Shown: positions 15,841-27,015 of the stretch, piece by piece
How the letters are laid out: each line of letters starts with the position of its first letter
Position numbering within the stretch: the first letter of the stretch is position 1
Assembly: GCA_021787175.1 (NCBI GenBank)
Contig: JAJYMF010000376.1
Coordinates: 1-34,573 of the forward strand
Origin: Pseudomonadota bacterium
GTDB taxonomy: Bacteria > Pseudomonadota > Gammaproteobacteria > Xanthomonadales > Rhodanobacteraceae
Length of the DNA: 34,573 nt
Direction of reading: 5' to 3'
Translations under genes and position numbers: made by a program
Notes under the pieces: generated by a model
Database searches by the model: none
What the model saw: the letters and a program-made list of their open reading frames with translations, nothing else
Told to the model about the DNA's origin: nothing

Positions 15841-17903
15841 CGCGGCGCTCCGCGCGTCTTCGGCGCCGGCTGCGCCGATGCCGCGGCGGCCGGCGCGACG
15901 GACCCGTCGGCGATCGCGGTCGGACACAGCACCGCGCGACGCGCAGCCGCGCCGGCGGGCGGTGCGAACGGCGTGCCGATGCGCGGCATGCGCGCCGAGA
16001 GCGCCAGCGGCGCGCCGTGCAGGCGCCAGTCGTAGATCAGGCTGAAGGCCAGCACGCTCTCGACGTAGCCGCGCGTCTCGCGATAGGGAATGGTGGCGAT
16101 GAACAGATCCGGCGCCAGCGTGCCGCGCGCGTCCAGCCAGCGCGCCACCGGCTGCGACCCGGCGTTGTAGGCCGCGCTGGCCAGCCACGGCGAGCCGTCG
16201 AAGCGTGCCGCCATGCGCGCCAGGTAGCGGATGCCGAGGGTGATGTTGGTGGTGGCGTGATCGAGATCGTCAGCCCCGCCGTAAGACAGGCCGTCGTCGT
16301 GCGCCAGTCGCGCCGCGGTTCCCGGCAGCAGCTGCATCAGGCCGCGTGCGTCGGCGCCCGACTGCGCATCGCTGACCCAGGCGCTCTCGGTGCGGATGAT
16401 GGCGTAGGCCCAGGCCGGATCGATGCCCGCCGCGCGCGACTGCTGCAGCACCAGGTGACGGCGGCCGAGCGGAAAGCGCTGATCGTAGTAGCGCAGCGCG
16501 CGACCGTCGCTGAAGGCGACGATGGCGCGGTCGTACCAGCCGCGGCGGTAGGCGAGATCGGCCGCCCGCAGCCGCTGCGCGGCGTCGAGCCGCGGCCACG
16601 CCGCGTTCCACTCGCGCCGCGCCAGCGTCGGCTGGTCGAGCGCGAACCACTCGAACGCGCGCGCCAGTCCGGGATCGTCCAGCGCCGATTCGGCCTGCAC
16701 GTCGTCGACGCCCGGTCGCAATGGACACAAAGCGTAGGGCTGATCCAGCCAGTCGGCGGCGAGAAAACCGTAGAACGTCGGCTTGCGCGCCAGTGCCGCG
16801 AACTGCGCCTGTGCCTGCGCCGGATGATCCAGTTTGGCCAGCGCCCGCGCGCGCCAGTACTGCCACTCGGCCTGCTGCTGCTGATCGGGATCGAGCGCAT
16901 CCAGCGCCGCCAGCACCGCGGACCAGTTCTCGCGCGCCAGCGCCACCCGTACACGCCATTCGCGCGTCACCGGCGTCTGCGCCGCATCCGGCAGCGCGAC
17001 CAATGCCGCCAGTGCCCCGTTCTCGTAGTCGGTGGCGCGATACAGCGCCAGCGCGGCCGCCACCTGATCGCGCTGCCCGCTGTCGAAGGCGAAGCGCGCA
17101 GTCAGCCGTTTCCACGCCGCCTCCGCCGCGTCGTCATCGCGGATCGCCAGCCGGCGCACGGCCAGCACCACCGCGGCCCGCGCACGCGGGCCATCGGCCC
17201 AGCCCGTCGCCTGGGTCAGCGCGGCCTGCGGATCGCCGAGCGCCAGTTGCAGCCGCGCGGCGGCCGTGCGGTCCTCGGCACCCGTCAGATACTTCGCCGT
17301 CGCGGCCAGCGTTTCGGCGCGACCCGCCGCCACGGCACGATCGATGCGCTGCCACAGCCGCGCCGGCGTCAGCAGCCCCGCTTGCGCGGCCAGATCGAGC
17401 GCGCCCGCGCAAGCCGCCGGCAGGCTCGGCTGATCCCACAGCGCCGCCAGATCGCGCTCGAAATCCAGTCTGGCGCCGGCGGCCCAGCGTGCCTCGATGT
17501 CACGACAGGCCAGGGTGTCGCCCAGCCCCGGGTGATAGAACGCGCGGAAGGTGGTCCAGTCACTGCGCTGCGCCAGCAGCAGGAGATAGTCGCGGCGCAG
17601 ATCGCGCGCCGGGATCAGGCCGGGGTAGCGATCGAGATAGTCCTGCACCTGCGCCGCGCTGGCGTTCCCGAGATCGTGCTCGAGCGCCGCCGCCGGAAGG
17701 TAGGGATACAGCGGATAGTCGTCGAGCCCCGGCGCCAGTGTCTTCCAGCCGGGATCCCCCTGCTGCGCGGCCGCCCAGGCGGCACGGAAGGTCTCGCGCT
17801 GGCTGCCGCGGTCCACGGCATGCGCCACGCTGCCCCATGCCAGAAGCACGGCGACGGCGACAGCGAGCGCCGCATGACCCCGGCGCAACGGGCGGCTTGG
17901 CAT
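15837..17903 (-). CDS. slt: Soluble lytic murein transglycosylase
   Basis: A 688-residue periplasmic lytic transglycosylase that cuts the MurNAc-GlcNAc bond in peptidoglycan and forms the 1,6-anhydro product. The signal peptide spans about residues 1-29, ending SVAHA. A long alpha-helical superhelical (U and L) part runs to about residue 480. The catalytic SLT domain has Glu506 in IIRTESAWVSDAQSGADARG, then GLMQLLPGTA, and NITLGIRYLA with AYNAG. After the domain comes an unusual Ala/Pro-rich tail of about 50 residues. The start is firm: AAGGAG lies 8 nt before the ATG and a TAGAAT -10 box is upstream. It is the first gene of the slt - quinone oxidoreductase - NDUFA9-like operon. Confidence 0.94.
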   Translation of the reverse strand: MPSRPLRRGHAALAVAVAVLLAWGSVAHAVDRGSQRETFRAAWAAAQQGDPGWKTLAPGLDDYPLYPYLPAAALEHDLGNASAAQVQDYLDRYPGLIPARDLRRDYLLLLAQRSDWTTFRAFYHPGLGDTLACRDIEARWAAGARLDFERDLAALWDQPSLPAACAGALDLAAQAGLLTPARLWQRIDRAVAAGRAETLAATAKYLTGAEDRTAAARLQLALGDPQAALTQATGWADGPRARAAVVLAVRRLAIRDDDAAEAAWKRLTARFAFDSGQRDQVAAALALYRATDYENGALAALVALPDAAQTPVTREWRVRVALARENWSAVLAALDALDPDQQQQAEWQYWRARALAKLDHPAQAQAQFAALARKPTFYGFLAADWLDQPYALCPLRPGVDDVQAESALDDPGLARAFEWFALDQPTLARREWNAAWPRLDAAQRLRAADLAYRRGWYDRAIVAFSDGRALRYYDQRFPLGRRHLVLQQSRAAGIDPAWAYAIIRTESAWVSDAQSGADARGLMQLLPGTAARLAHDDGLSYGGADDLDHATTNITLGIRYLARMAARFDGSPWLASAAYNAGSQPVARWLDARGTLAPDLFIATIPYRETRGYVESVLAFSLIYDWRLHGAPLALSARMPRIGTPFAPPAGAAARRAVLCPTAIADGSVAPAAAASAQPAPKTRGAPR

Positions 17904-17929
17904 ACTTCGCTCCTTGTGCGTTCCCATTC

Positions 17930-17935
17930 TAGCGG
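17930..17935 (-). promoter_or_regulatory. -10 box (TAGAAT) for the slt operon
   Basis: On the minus strand GCTAGAATGGG contains TAGAAT, five of six matches, roughly 27 nt before the slt ATG and ahead of the AAGGAG ribosome site. It lies in the 60-nt divergent gap with the TauE/SafE gene. The -35 region is GC-rich and not consensus. Confidence 0.5.
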
Positions 17936-17963
17936 AGCGCGCCGGCGCACCCGTGGAGACCGC

Positions 17964-18761
17964 ATGCTGTTCGACTTCGCGCTGTATCTGGCCGTGGGCA
18001 CCGTGGCCGGGCTGCTGGCCGGACTGCTCGGCATCGGCGGCGGCCTGCTGGTGGTGGCCGCACTCAGCTTCACCCTGCCCACCCTGGGCGTGCCGGCAGC
18101 GCGGGTGATGCACGTGGCGGTGGCGACGTCGCTGGCCAGCATCGTGCTGACCGCGATCGCCTCGACGCGCGCGCACTGGCGGCGCGGTTCGGTGTTGCCG
18201 CGTACATTGGCGTGGCTGACTCCGGGACTGGTGGCCGGCGGGCTGGCCGGCGCCGCGGTCGCCGGCCGGCTGCCGGGCACGGCGCTGCGCATCGGCGTGG
18301 CGGCGTTCTGCGCGTTCAGTGCGTGGCGGATGGCGTTCGGCGCTGACGTCGGCGCCGAGCACGAGCACGAGCCGCGGTCGCCGTGGCTGCTGGCCGCAGG
18401 CACCGGCATCGGCGCGCTGTCGGCGCTGGTCGGCATCGGCGGCGGCACGCTGACGGTGCCGCTGCTGGTGGCGCTGAAGGCGCGCCCGGTGCGCGCGGTC
18501 GGCACCAGCGCCGCCTGCGGGCTGGTGATCGCGCTGGCCAGCGCGGCGGGCTATGCGCGCGGCGGCCACGACGCCCAGGGGCTGCCGGCGGGCTCGCTCG
18601 GCTACATCTATGTACCGGCGGCGCTGGCGGTCGCGCTGGCCTCGATGCTGATGGCGCCGGTCGGCGCACACCTGGCGCACCGGCTGCACGCGACCCAGCT
18701 CAAGCGCGTTTTCGCCGCGTTCCTGCTGATCGTCGGCGCGCTGATCGCGAGCGGTCGCTGA
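17964..18761 (+). CDS. TauE/SafE-family membrane permease
   Basis: A 265-residue inner-membrane protein of the TauE/SafE (sulfite exporter/anion permease) family. The two family repeats are visible: GLLAGLLGIGGGLLVVAAL near the N terminus and GALSALVGIGGGTLTVPLL in the second half. Each carries the GIGGG loop, and about eight helices are present in total. A His/Glu-rich loop (EHEHEPRS) joins the halves. Members export or import small organic and sulfur anions; the substrate here is not determinable, and no sulfur-metabolism genes are adjacent. GGAG lies 5-6 nt before the ATG. The GH17 gene begins 2 nt after the stop codon, so the two are almost certainly cotranscribed. Confidence 0.9.
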   Translation: MLFDFALYLAVGTVAGLLAGLLGIGGGLLVVAALSFTLPTLGVPAARVMHVAVATSLASIVLTAIASTRAHWRRGSVLPRTLAWLTPGLVAGGLAGAAVAGRLPGTALRIGVAAFCAFSAWRMAFGADVGAEHEHEPRSPWLLAAGTGIGALSALVGIGGGTLTVPLLVALKARPVRAVGTSAACGLVIALASAAGYARGGHDAQGLPAGSLGYIYVPAALAVALASMLMAPVGAHLAHRLHATQLKRVFAAFLLIVGALIASGR

Positions 18762-18763
18762 GC

Positions 18764-20332
18764 ATGACGAGCCTCGACGCACGCCGGCGGGCGGCGGTGG
18801 CGCTGCTGCTGGTCGCGGTCGCGGGCGGCCTGCTGCGGCTGGCGCTGCGCGCCGCACCGGTGGCGCTGCCGAACGCGCCGCCCGGGCGCATCGCCTGCGT
18901 CTCCTACACGCCGTTCTACCAGCCGGGCGAAAGCCCGCTCGATCCGCATGCACGCGTCAGCGCAGCGCGCATCGAAGCCGATCTGGCGGTGCTGTCGCGG
19001 CGCTTCGACTGCGTGCGCACGTATTCGGTCGGCCAGGGCATGGACCAGGTGCCGGCGATCGCGCAGCGCAATGGCATGCAGGTGCTGCTGGGCATCTGGC
19101 TGGGCCGCGATCCGGCCGCCAATGCACGCGAGATGGCGCTGGGCATCGCCACCGCGCGCGCGCATCGCGCGGCCATACGCGCGATCGTGGTCGGCAACGA
19201 GGTGCTGTTGCGCGGCGAGCTGCCGGCATCCGCGATCGCCGCCGATCTCGACCGCGTGCGCGCCGCGACCGGCCTGCCGGTGACCTATGCCGACGTCTGG
19301 GAGTTCTGGCTGCGCCATCCGCAACTGGCCGCGCACGTCGATTTCGTGACCGTGCATATCCTGCCGTACTGGGAAGACGATCCGGTGGCGGTGGATCAGG
19401 CCGTGCAACACGTCGCCGCTGTGGTCGGGCAGGTGCGCACGGCGTTTCCCGGCAAGCCGGTGCTGATCGGCGAGACCGGCTGGCCCAGCCGCGGCCGCGC
19501 GCGCCAGGCGGCGGTGCCCAGCCTCGTCAACGAGGCGCGCTTCGTGCGCGAGTTTCTGCTCTACGCGCAGCAGGCGCATGTGCCTTACAACCTGATCGAA
19601 GCCTTCGACCAGCCGTGGAAGCGCCGGCTCGAGGGCACCGTCGGCGGCTACTGGGGGCTGTACGACGACGCGCGACAGCCGAAATTTCCGCTGCACGGCC
19701 CGGTTGCCGAAGACCCGCGGGCATGGCGCGCGCTGGTACCCTCCGCATTGCTGGCGTTGGCATTCGCGCTGCCCGCGTGGCGTCGCCGCCACCGCCATGA
19801 ACGGGCGCTGCGCGCGCTGGCCGGCTTCGGCAGCGGGCTGGCGCTGGCAGCGGCCTGGCAGCAACTCGCCGATGGCGCGCGCAGCACACTCGAATGGAGC
19901 GCGGGCATCGCCGCGCTGGCGGCGATGCTGACCACTGTCTGGATCCTGACCGCGCGCCTGGCGCGCTGGATCGGCGACGCCGACGCGGCGCCGACCGTGC
20001 CCGCCTCGACGCCCCTGCTGGCACGACTGCAGAGCGGCTGGCTGATCGCGCTGGCCTGGCTGGATCTGCTGCGGGTGTTCGATCCGCGTTACCGCGATCT
20101 GCCGCTGGCGCTGGTCGCTCCCGCCACGCTGGGCTTCGCGCTGCTGTGCATCGCCGGGCTGGCACCGGCGATCCCGCACGCCGATCGCCGCCCGCAGCTG
20201 CTTGCGCTGGGCACCGCGTTGCTGGCGACCATCATCGTGCTGCAGGAGCGCGGCCTGAATCCCGACGCCTGGACCTGGCTGGGCCTGAATCTGCTGCTGG
20301 GCTCAAACCTCTGGCGTATCCGGCGCGCCTGA
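18764..20332 (+). CDS. GH17 glucan-active enzyme with C-terminal membrane domain
   Basis: A 522-residue protein with an N-terminal membrane anchor (about residues 8-30), a glycoside hydrolase family 17 domain (about 40-320) and a C-terminal region of about six helices. GH17 enzymes cut or transfer beta-1,3-glucan chains. The likely acid/base is Glu146 in VVGNEVLLR and the nucleophile Glu237 in LIGETGWPSRG. Other family marks are VSYTPFYQPGESP, FVTVHILPYWE and EAFDQPWKR. Bacterial GH17 proteins with membrane parts are known as transglycosylases in cyclic or branched beta-glucan synthesis (NdvC-related). Unlike NdvC, no GT2 glycosyltransferase is fused here. It lies 2 nt after the TauE/SafE gene, and its last 30 bp overlap a convergent membrane-protein gene. 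Confidence 0.88.
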   Translation: MTSLDARRRAAVALLLVAVAGGLLRLALRAAPVALPNAPPGRIACVSYTPFYQPGESPLDPHARVSAARIEADLAVLSRRFDCVRTYSVGQGMDQVPAIAQRNGMQVLLGIWLGRDPAANAREMALGIATARAHRAAIRAIVVGNEVLLRGELPASAIAADLDRVRAATGLPVTYADVWEFWLRHPQLAAHVDFVTVHILPYWEDDPVAVDQAVQHVAAVVGQVRTAFPGKPVLIGETGWPSRGRARQAAVPSLVNEARFVREFLLYAQQAHVPYNLIEAFDQPWKRRLEGTVGGYWGLYDDARQPKFPLHGPVAEDPRAWRALVPSALLALAFALPAWRRRHRHERALRALAGFGSGLALAAAWQQLADGARSTLEWSAGIAALAAMLTTVWILTARLARWIGDADAAPTVPASTPLLARLQSGWLIALAWLDLLRVFDPRYRDLPLALVAPATLGFALLCIAGLAPAIPHADRRPQLLALGTALLATIIVLQERGLNPDAWTWLGLNLLLGSNLWRIRRA

Positions 20333-20689
20333 AGGCGATGGCCGTGCCAGCTCCAGCGCCCCGACCAGCAGGGCCGCGGCGCCGGCCTCGAAGCTGTAAA
20401 GCACCAACCCGACGGCGCCGGCCGTCAGTGCCAGTATGGCCGCCGAACGCCAGCGCGTGACCAGCGCCAGCGCGGCCAGCACGGCGCAGACCATCGTCAG
20501 ACCGTGACTGTGAAAGGCGGCGACCGTCGCCGCGCGCAAGGCGCAACGCAGCCCCGGAGCGCCGGCCGCACAGGCCTGCGCCAATGCCGCCGGCTCCACC
20601 AGCCGGTAGCGCAGCCAGGCGGCGATCAAGCCCGCCGCGAGCGCGGCCAGCCACGGCCAAGTCGGATGAAGGGCGCGCAGGCGCGGCAT
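20303..20689 (-). CDS. Small membrane protein, unknown function
   Basis: A 128-residue protein with about four transmembrane helices (residues 12-28, 50-62, 65-80, 84-110). The first loop has a Cys pair in AQACAAGAPGLRCALR that could form a disulfide if it faces the periplasm. The C-terminal tail is short and polar (SPSGAPDTPEV). No domain is recognised. Its 3' end overlaps the GH17 gene by 30 bp tail to tail. The overlapping GH17 residues (LNLLLGSNLWRIRRA) are a genuine hydrophobic terminus, so both frames look real. No strong ribosome site precedes the ATG at 20689. The call rests on membrane character and gap-filling position, so it is less certain than its neighbours. Confidence 0.68.
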   Translation of the reverse strand: MPRLRALHPTWPWLAALAAGLIAAWLRYRLVEPAALAQACAAGAPGLRCALRAATVAAFHSHGLTMVCAVLAALALVTRWRSAAILALTAGAVGLVLYSFEAGAAALLVGALELARPSPSGAPDTPEV

Positions 20690-20872
20690 GGGAGGGCGAC
20701 CGGAAACGGGCCTGCAGGATGCCGCGCAGCCTCCGCAGCGTCTACGTCTGCGCAAGAATGATTGCGGTACCGATGTGAATTCGTCATCCAGATGTAGTGA
20801 TTTATAAACAAAAGCTTTACATTCGGCGTGCCCCGACACCCGGGGCTTCGCCACCCAGCCAGGGGACCCCCC
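20690..20872 (+). promoter_or_regulatory. AT-rich promoter and leader of the TonB receptor
   Basis: The stretch at about 20765-20825 is clearly AT-richer than the rest of the window and includes GTGATTTATAAACAAAAGC and CTTTACATTC. It probably holds the receptor promoter; TTATAA (20802-20807) is one -10 candidate, without a clear -35. The leader has a 6-bp hairpin at 20830-20846 (GCCCCG/CGGGGC) and an AGGGGA ribosome site before the ATG at 20873. No Fur box was recognised. The promoter of the divergent 128-residue protein gene must lie here too. Confidence 0.45.
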
Positions 20873-23737
20873 ATGCGTACACCCTTTCGTCGACAGCATT
20901 TGTTCCTCGCCATCGCCGCCTGCCTCGCGCCGGCGATGCTGCATGCCCAGGATGCGGCGCAGCCCTCCTCCACCCAGGATGCCAAGAAAGCCACGCGGCT
21001 CGAAGCGGTCGAGGTCACCGGCTCGCGCATCCGCGGCGCCGATATCGCCACGCAGACGCCGGTGATCACGATCACCGCCAAGGACATCCAGCAGGCCGGC
21101 CTGACCAGCATCGGCGACGTGCTGCAGCAGCTGACCGCGTCGGGCTCGGGCTTGAACACCAAGTTCAACTCCGCCGGCAACTTCGGCTTCCCGCCGGACG
21201 GCAGCGGCGTCGGCTCCGGCTCGGCCACGCTCGACCTGCGCAATCTCGGCGCCAAGCGCGTGCTGATCCTGGTCGACGGCCTGCGCTGGGTGAACGAGTC
21301 GTCCGCGTCCGGCGTGTCGGCTGCCGTCGACCTCAACACCATCCCGGTCAGCATCATCGACCGCATCGAGATCCTGCAGGACGGCGCCTCGGCGCTGTAC
21401 GGCTCGGACGCGATCGCCGGCGTGGTCAACATCATCACCAAGCGCAGCCAGGACGGCGCGGCGGTCAACTACTACGCCGGCGACTACAGCGGTCTGCGCG
21501 GCGGCTTCACCAATACCGGCGACGCCTCGCTGGGCGGCAAGGGCGACAAGTACGAGTTCTACGTCGACTTCAGCCACACCCAGCAGGATGCGATCAGCTC
21601 CAGCGCGTGGAATCAGGCGGGCGGCGCCTGCGTGCCGGGCACCGGGCTGGCCAACTGCAGTTCGGCGACGCCGACCGGGCGATTCATCTTCGTCGATCCG
21701 CAAAACAACGTGCAGGACGTCACCCTCAACGGCGCTTTCCCCAACGGCGCGACCTATCCGGGCGACTTCCACAATTTCAGTCGCGCCGACCGCTTCAACT
21801 ACGCACCCTACAATCTGCTGCTGACGCCGAGCACGCGCAACGCGGTGTTCGCCTCGACGCATTACCAGGTCACGGACAACATCACCTGGTACATGCGCGG
21901 CCTGTACAACCAGCGAAAGTCGGTCAACCAGGCCGCGCCGGAGCCGATCTTCCTCGGCCCGGGCGCCGGCACCGGCGGGCTGGCCGACACCGTCGGCGTC
22001 GACGTCACCAATCCGTACAACCCGTTCGGCTACACGCTCAACCCGGATCCGAACACCGGCAACCTGATCCTGATCGGCCGCCGCCCGCTCGAGGGTGGCC
22101 CGCGCATCTTCAGCCAGACCGTCAACACCTGGGAGTTCGCCACCGGCCTCACCGGCAGCTTCAATCTCGGCGAGCGCGACTACTACTGGGACGTCAACTA
22201 CTCGCGCGGCAGCAACAGCGCGACGCAGACCGTGCAGGGCACCTACAACGTCGCCCACATCCAGCGTGCGCTGGGCCCGGTCAGCCAGTGCACCGGCAGC
22301 TGCGTGCCGCTGAACCTGTTCGGCGGCCCCGGCACGATCACGCCGGCGATGCTGGCCTACATCGGCTACATCGAGCACGACACCAGCGAGCAGAACATCG
22401 AGCTCTACACGGCCAACCTCAACGGCGCGCTGTTCACCCTGCCCGCCGGCGAGCTGAAGTTCGCCACCGGCTATGAGCACCGCAAGTACGACGGCTACTA
22501 CCAGCCGGACGCGGTCGTGGTTGCGGGCGAATCCAACGGCGTGCCCTCGCTGCCGACCTCGGGCCAGTACTCGGTCAACGAGTACTACCTGGAGCTGAAT
22601 GCGCCGCTGCTTAAGGATCTACCGGGCGTCAAGGCGCTGGATTTCGACGCCGCCACGCGCTACTCGAAGTATTCGACCTTCGGTGGCACCACCAACAGCA
22701 AGTTCGGTCTGCGCTGGCAGGTGCTGGACGACCTGACCCTGCGCAGCACCTGGGCGCAGGGCTTCCGCGCGCCCTCGATCGGCGAGCTGTTCGGCTCGCC
22801 GGCGCGTTTCGACGCGGTGTTGCAGGATCCCTGCTCGGCGCCGATCGCCAGTGCGCAGACCGCGGCCAACTGCGCCGCGCTGGGCGTGCCGGCCACATAC
22901 ACCCAGCCCAATCCGCAGATCTCGGTGACCACCGGCGGCAACCGCAACCTGCAGCCCGAGACCGCGCGCAGCCTGACCTGGGGTGCGGTGTACAGCCCGC
23001 GCTGGGCTGAAGGCCTGGCCTGGTCGGACAAGCTCGACCTGACGTTCAACTACTACCGCATCACCATCCGCAACGCGATCCAGGCGCTGGACGCGCAGAC
23101 CCAGCTCAACAACTGCGTGGCCAGCGCCAGCCCGAGCTCGGTCTACTGCCAGGGCATCTCGCGCAACGCCACCGGCAACATCAACGGCTTCAGCAACACC
23201 CTGCGCAACATCGGCCGGGTCGACACCGACGGCTTCGACTTCGGCGTCAACTGGAAGCTGCCGGAGACCGCCATCGGTCGCTTCAGCAACGCCTTCATGG
23301 CCACCTACGTCAACCGCTACCAGATCCAGAACACGCCGGGGCAATACGACCCGCGCACGGTCGGCGTCGAGGTCACCGACAGCGGCATTCCGCGCGTGTC
23401 GGCGGTCAACGACCTGACCTGGGCGATGGGCGCGTGGTCGGCGGACTGGCGCATGCGCTACTTCAGCGGCCTGACCGAGGACTGCGCCGGCGCCACCGGC
23501 TTTCCGATCTGCAACGGCCCCAACAACACCCACTACCTGGGTGCGGTGACCTACCACGACGTGCGCGCCAGCTGGCGCGTGCCGGTGGCGATGAACCTGG
23601 TGCTGTCGGCCGGCATCAACAACCTGTTCGCCAAGGATCCGCCGGTGTGCCTGTCGTGCTCGCTGAACGGCTACGACGCGTCCACCTACGATCTGCCGGG
23701 TCGTTATACCTACCTGCAGGCCAGCCTGAAGTTCTGA
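20873..23737 (+). CDS. TonB-dependent outer-membrane receptor
   Basis: A 954-residue outer-membrane transporter that takes up a bulky ligand using TonB energy. The signal peptide covers about residues 1-25 (ending MLHAQ). A TonB-box-like segment (LEAVEVTGSRI, about 43-53) leads into the plug domain (about 60-190), with the hallmarks LRNLGAKRVLILVDG, IDRIEILQDGASALYGSDAIAGVVNIITK. A 22-strand barrel follows and ends in the expected aromatic residue (LKF). Several extracellular-loop Cys pairs are present (CTGSC, CLSC, DPCSA with NCAAL), common in the large Xanthomonad and sphingomonad receptors. Proteins of this size take up oligosaccharides, peptides or siderophores; the ligand is unknown. No degradative or regulatory gene is adjacent. 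AGGGGA precedes the ATG, and a strong terminator follows. Confidence 0.95.
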   Translation: MRTPFRRQHLFLAIAACLAPAMLHAQDAAQPSSTQDAKKATRLEAVEVTGSRIRGADIATQTPVITITAKDIQQAGLTSIGDVLQQLTASGSGLNTKFNSAGNFGFPPDGSGVGSGSATLDLRNLGAKRVLILVDGLRWVNESSASGVSAAVDLNTIPVSIIDRIEILQDGASALYGSDAIAGVVNIITKRSQDGAAVNYYAGDYSGLRGGFTNTGDASLGGKGDKYEFYVDFSHTQQDAISSSAWNQAGGACVPGTGLANCSSATPTGRFIFVDPQNNVQDVTLNGAFPNGATYPGDFHNFSRADRFNYAPYNLLLTPSTRNAVFASTHYQVTDNITWYMRGLYNQRKSVNQAAPEPIFLGPGAGTGGLADTVGVDVTNPYNPFGYTLNPDPNTGNLILIGRRPLEGGPRIFSQTVNTWEFATGLTGSFNLGERDYYWDVNYSRGSNSATQTVQGTYNVAHIQRALGPVSQCTGSCVPLNLFGGPGTITPAMLAYIGYIEHDTSEQNIELYTANLNGALFTLPAGELKFATGYEHRKYDGYYQPDAVVVAGESNGVPSLPTSGQYSVNEYYLELNAPLLKDLPGVKALDFDAATRYSKYSTFGGTTNSKFGLRWQVLDDLTLRSTWAQGFRAPSIGELFGSPARFDAVLQDPCSAPIASAQTAANCAALGVPATYTQPNPQISVTTGGNRNLQPETARSLTWGAVYSPRWAEGLAWSDKLDLTFNYYRITIRNAIQALDAQTQLNNCVASASPSSVYCQGISRNATGNINGFSNTLRNIGRVDTDGFDFGVNWKLPETAIGRFSNAFMATYVNRYQIQNTPGQYDPRTVGVEVTDSGIPRVSAVNDLTWAMGAWSADWRMRYFSGLTEDCAGATGFPICNGPNNTHYLGAVTYHDVRASWRVPVAMNLVLSAGINNLFAKDPPVCLSCSLNGYDASTYDLPGRYTYLQASLKF

Positions 23738-23786
23738 TCGGGCGGCCGTCGCGGCCCCTGCCGCGACGGTCCTGTGGGCACCACCC

Positions 23787-23815
23787 AAGGCCGCTCCGCA
23801 AGGGGCGGCCTTTTT
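23787..23815 (+). terminator. Intrinsic terminator of the TonB receptor
   Basis: An 11-bp stem (23787-23797 with 23802-23812, arms AAGGCCGCTCC and GGGGCGGCCTT, one G-T wobble) closes on a GCAA tetraloop and runs into TTTTT (23811-23815). It begins about 50 nt after the receptor stop codon. Confidence 0.9.
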
Positions 23816-23872
23816 CATGCCGGCGCGATCGCGGACCGGACGGTCCGCGGCATGGTCAACGCAAACGGCGGA

Positions 23873-26899
<3,027 letters not shown>

Positions 26900-26910
26900 G
26901 GTCCACTCCC

Positions 26911-26928
26911 GGCGTTGGTTGCAACGCC
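26911..26928 (-). repeat. Inverted repeat in the SNF2 helicase leader
   Basis: GGCGTTG (26911-26917) and CAACGCC (26922-26928) form a perfect 7-bp stem with a 4-nt loop, just upstream of the GGGAG ribosome site of the helicase. It could be an operator or an RNA hairpin next to the ribosome site; there is no T-tract after it. Confidence 0.6.
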
Positions 26929-27015
26929 AAACCTTGGGAGCTTAGCACCGGCCTGCGCGGTCGGCGGCGCCACGCGCAGCGGCAGTTCAACCGGATACGG
27001 CGTGATGCGGCGGGC

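Noticed and set aside
16017..18761. A 914-residue plus-strand frame running through slt into TauE/SafE
   Set aside because: Only the last 265 residues form a protein family. The upstream part is the shadow of slt, and the ATG at 17964 has a ribosome site.
20303..22480. A 725-residue minus-strand frame antisense to the TonB receptor
   Set aside because: Only the terminal 128 residues look like a real membrane protein; the rest mirrors the receptor gene.
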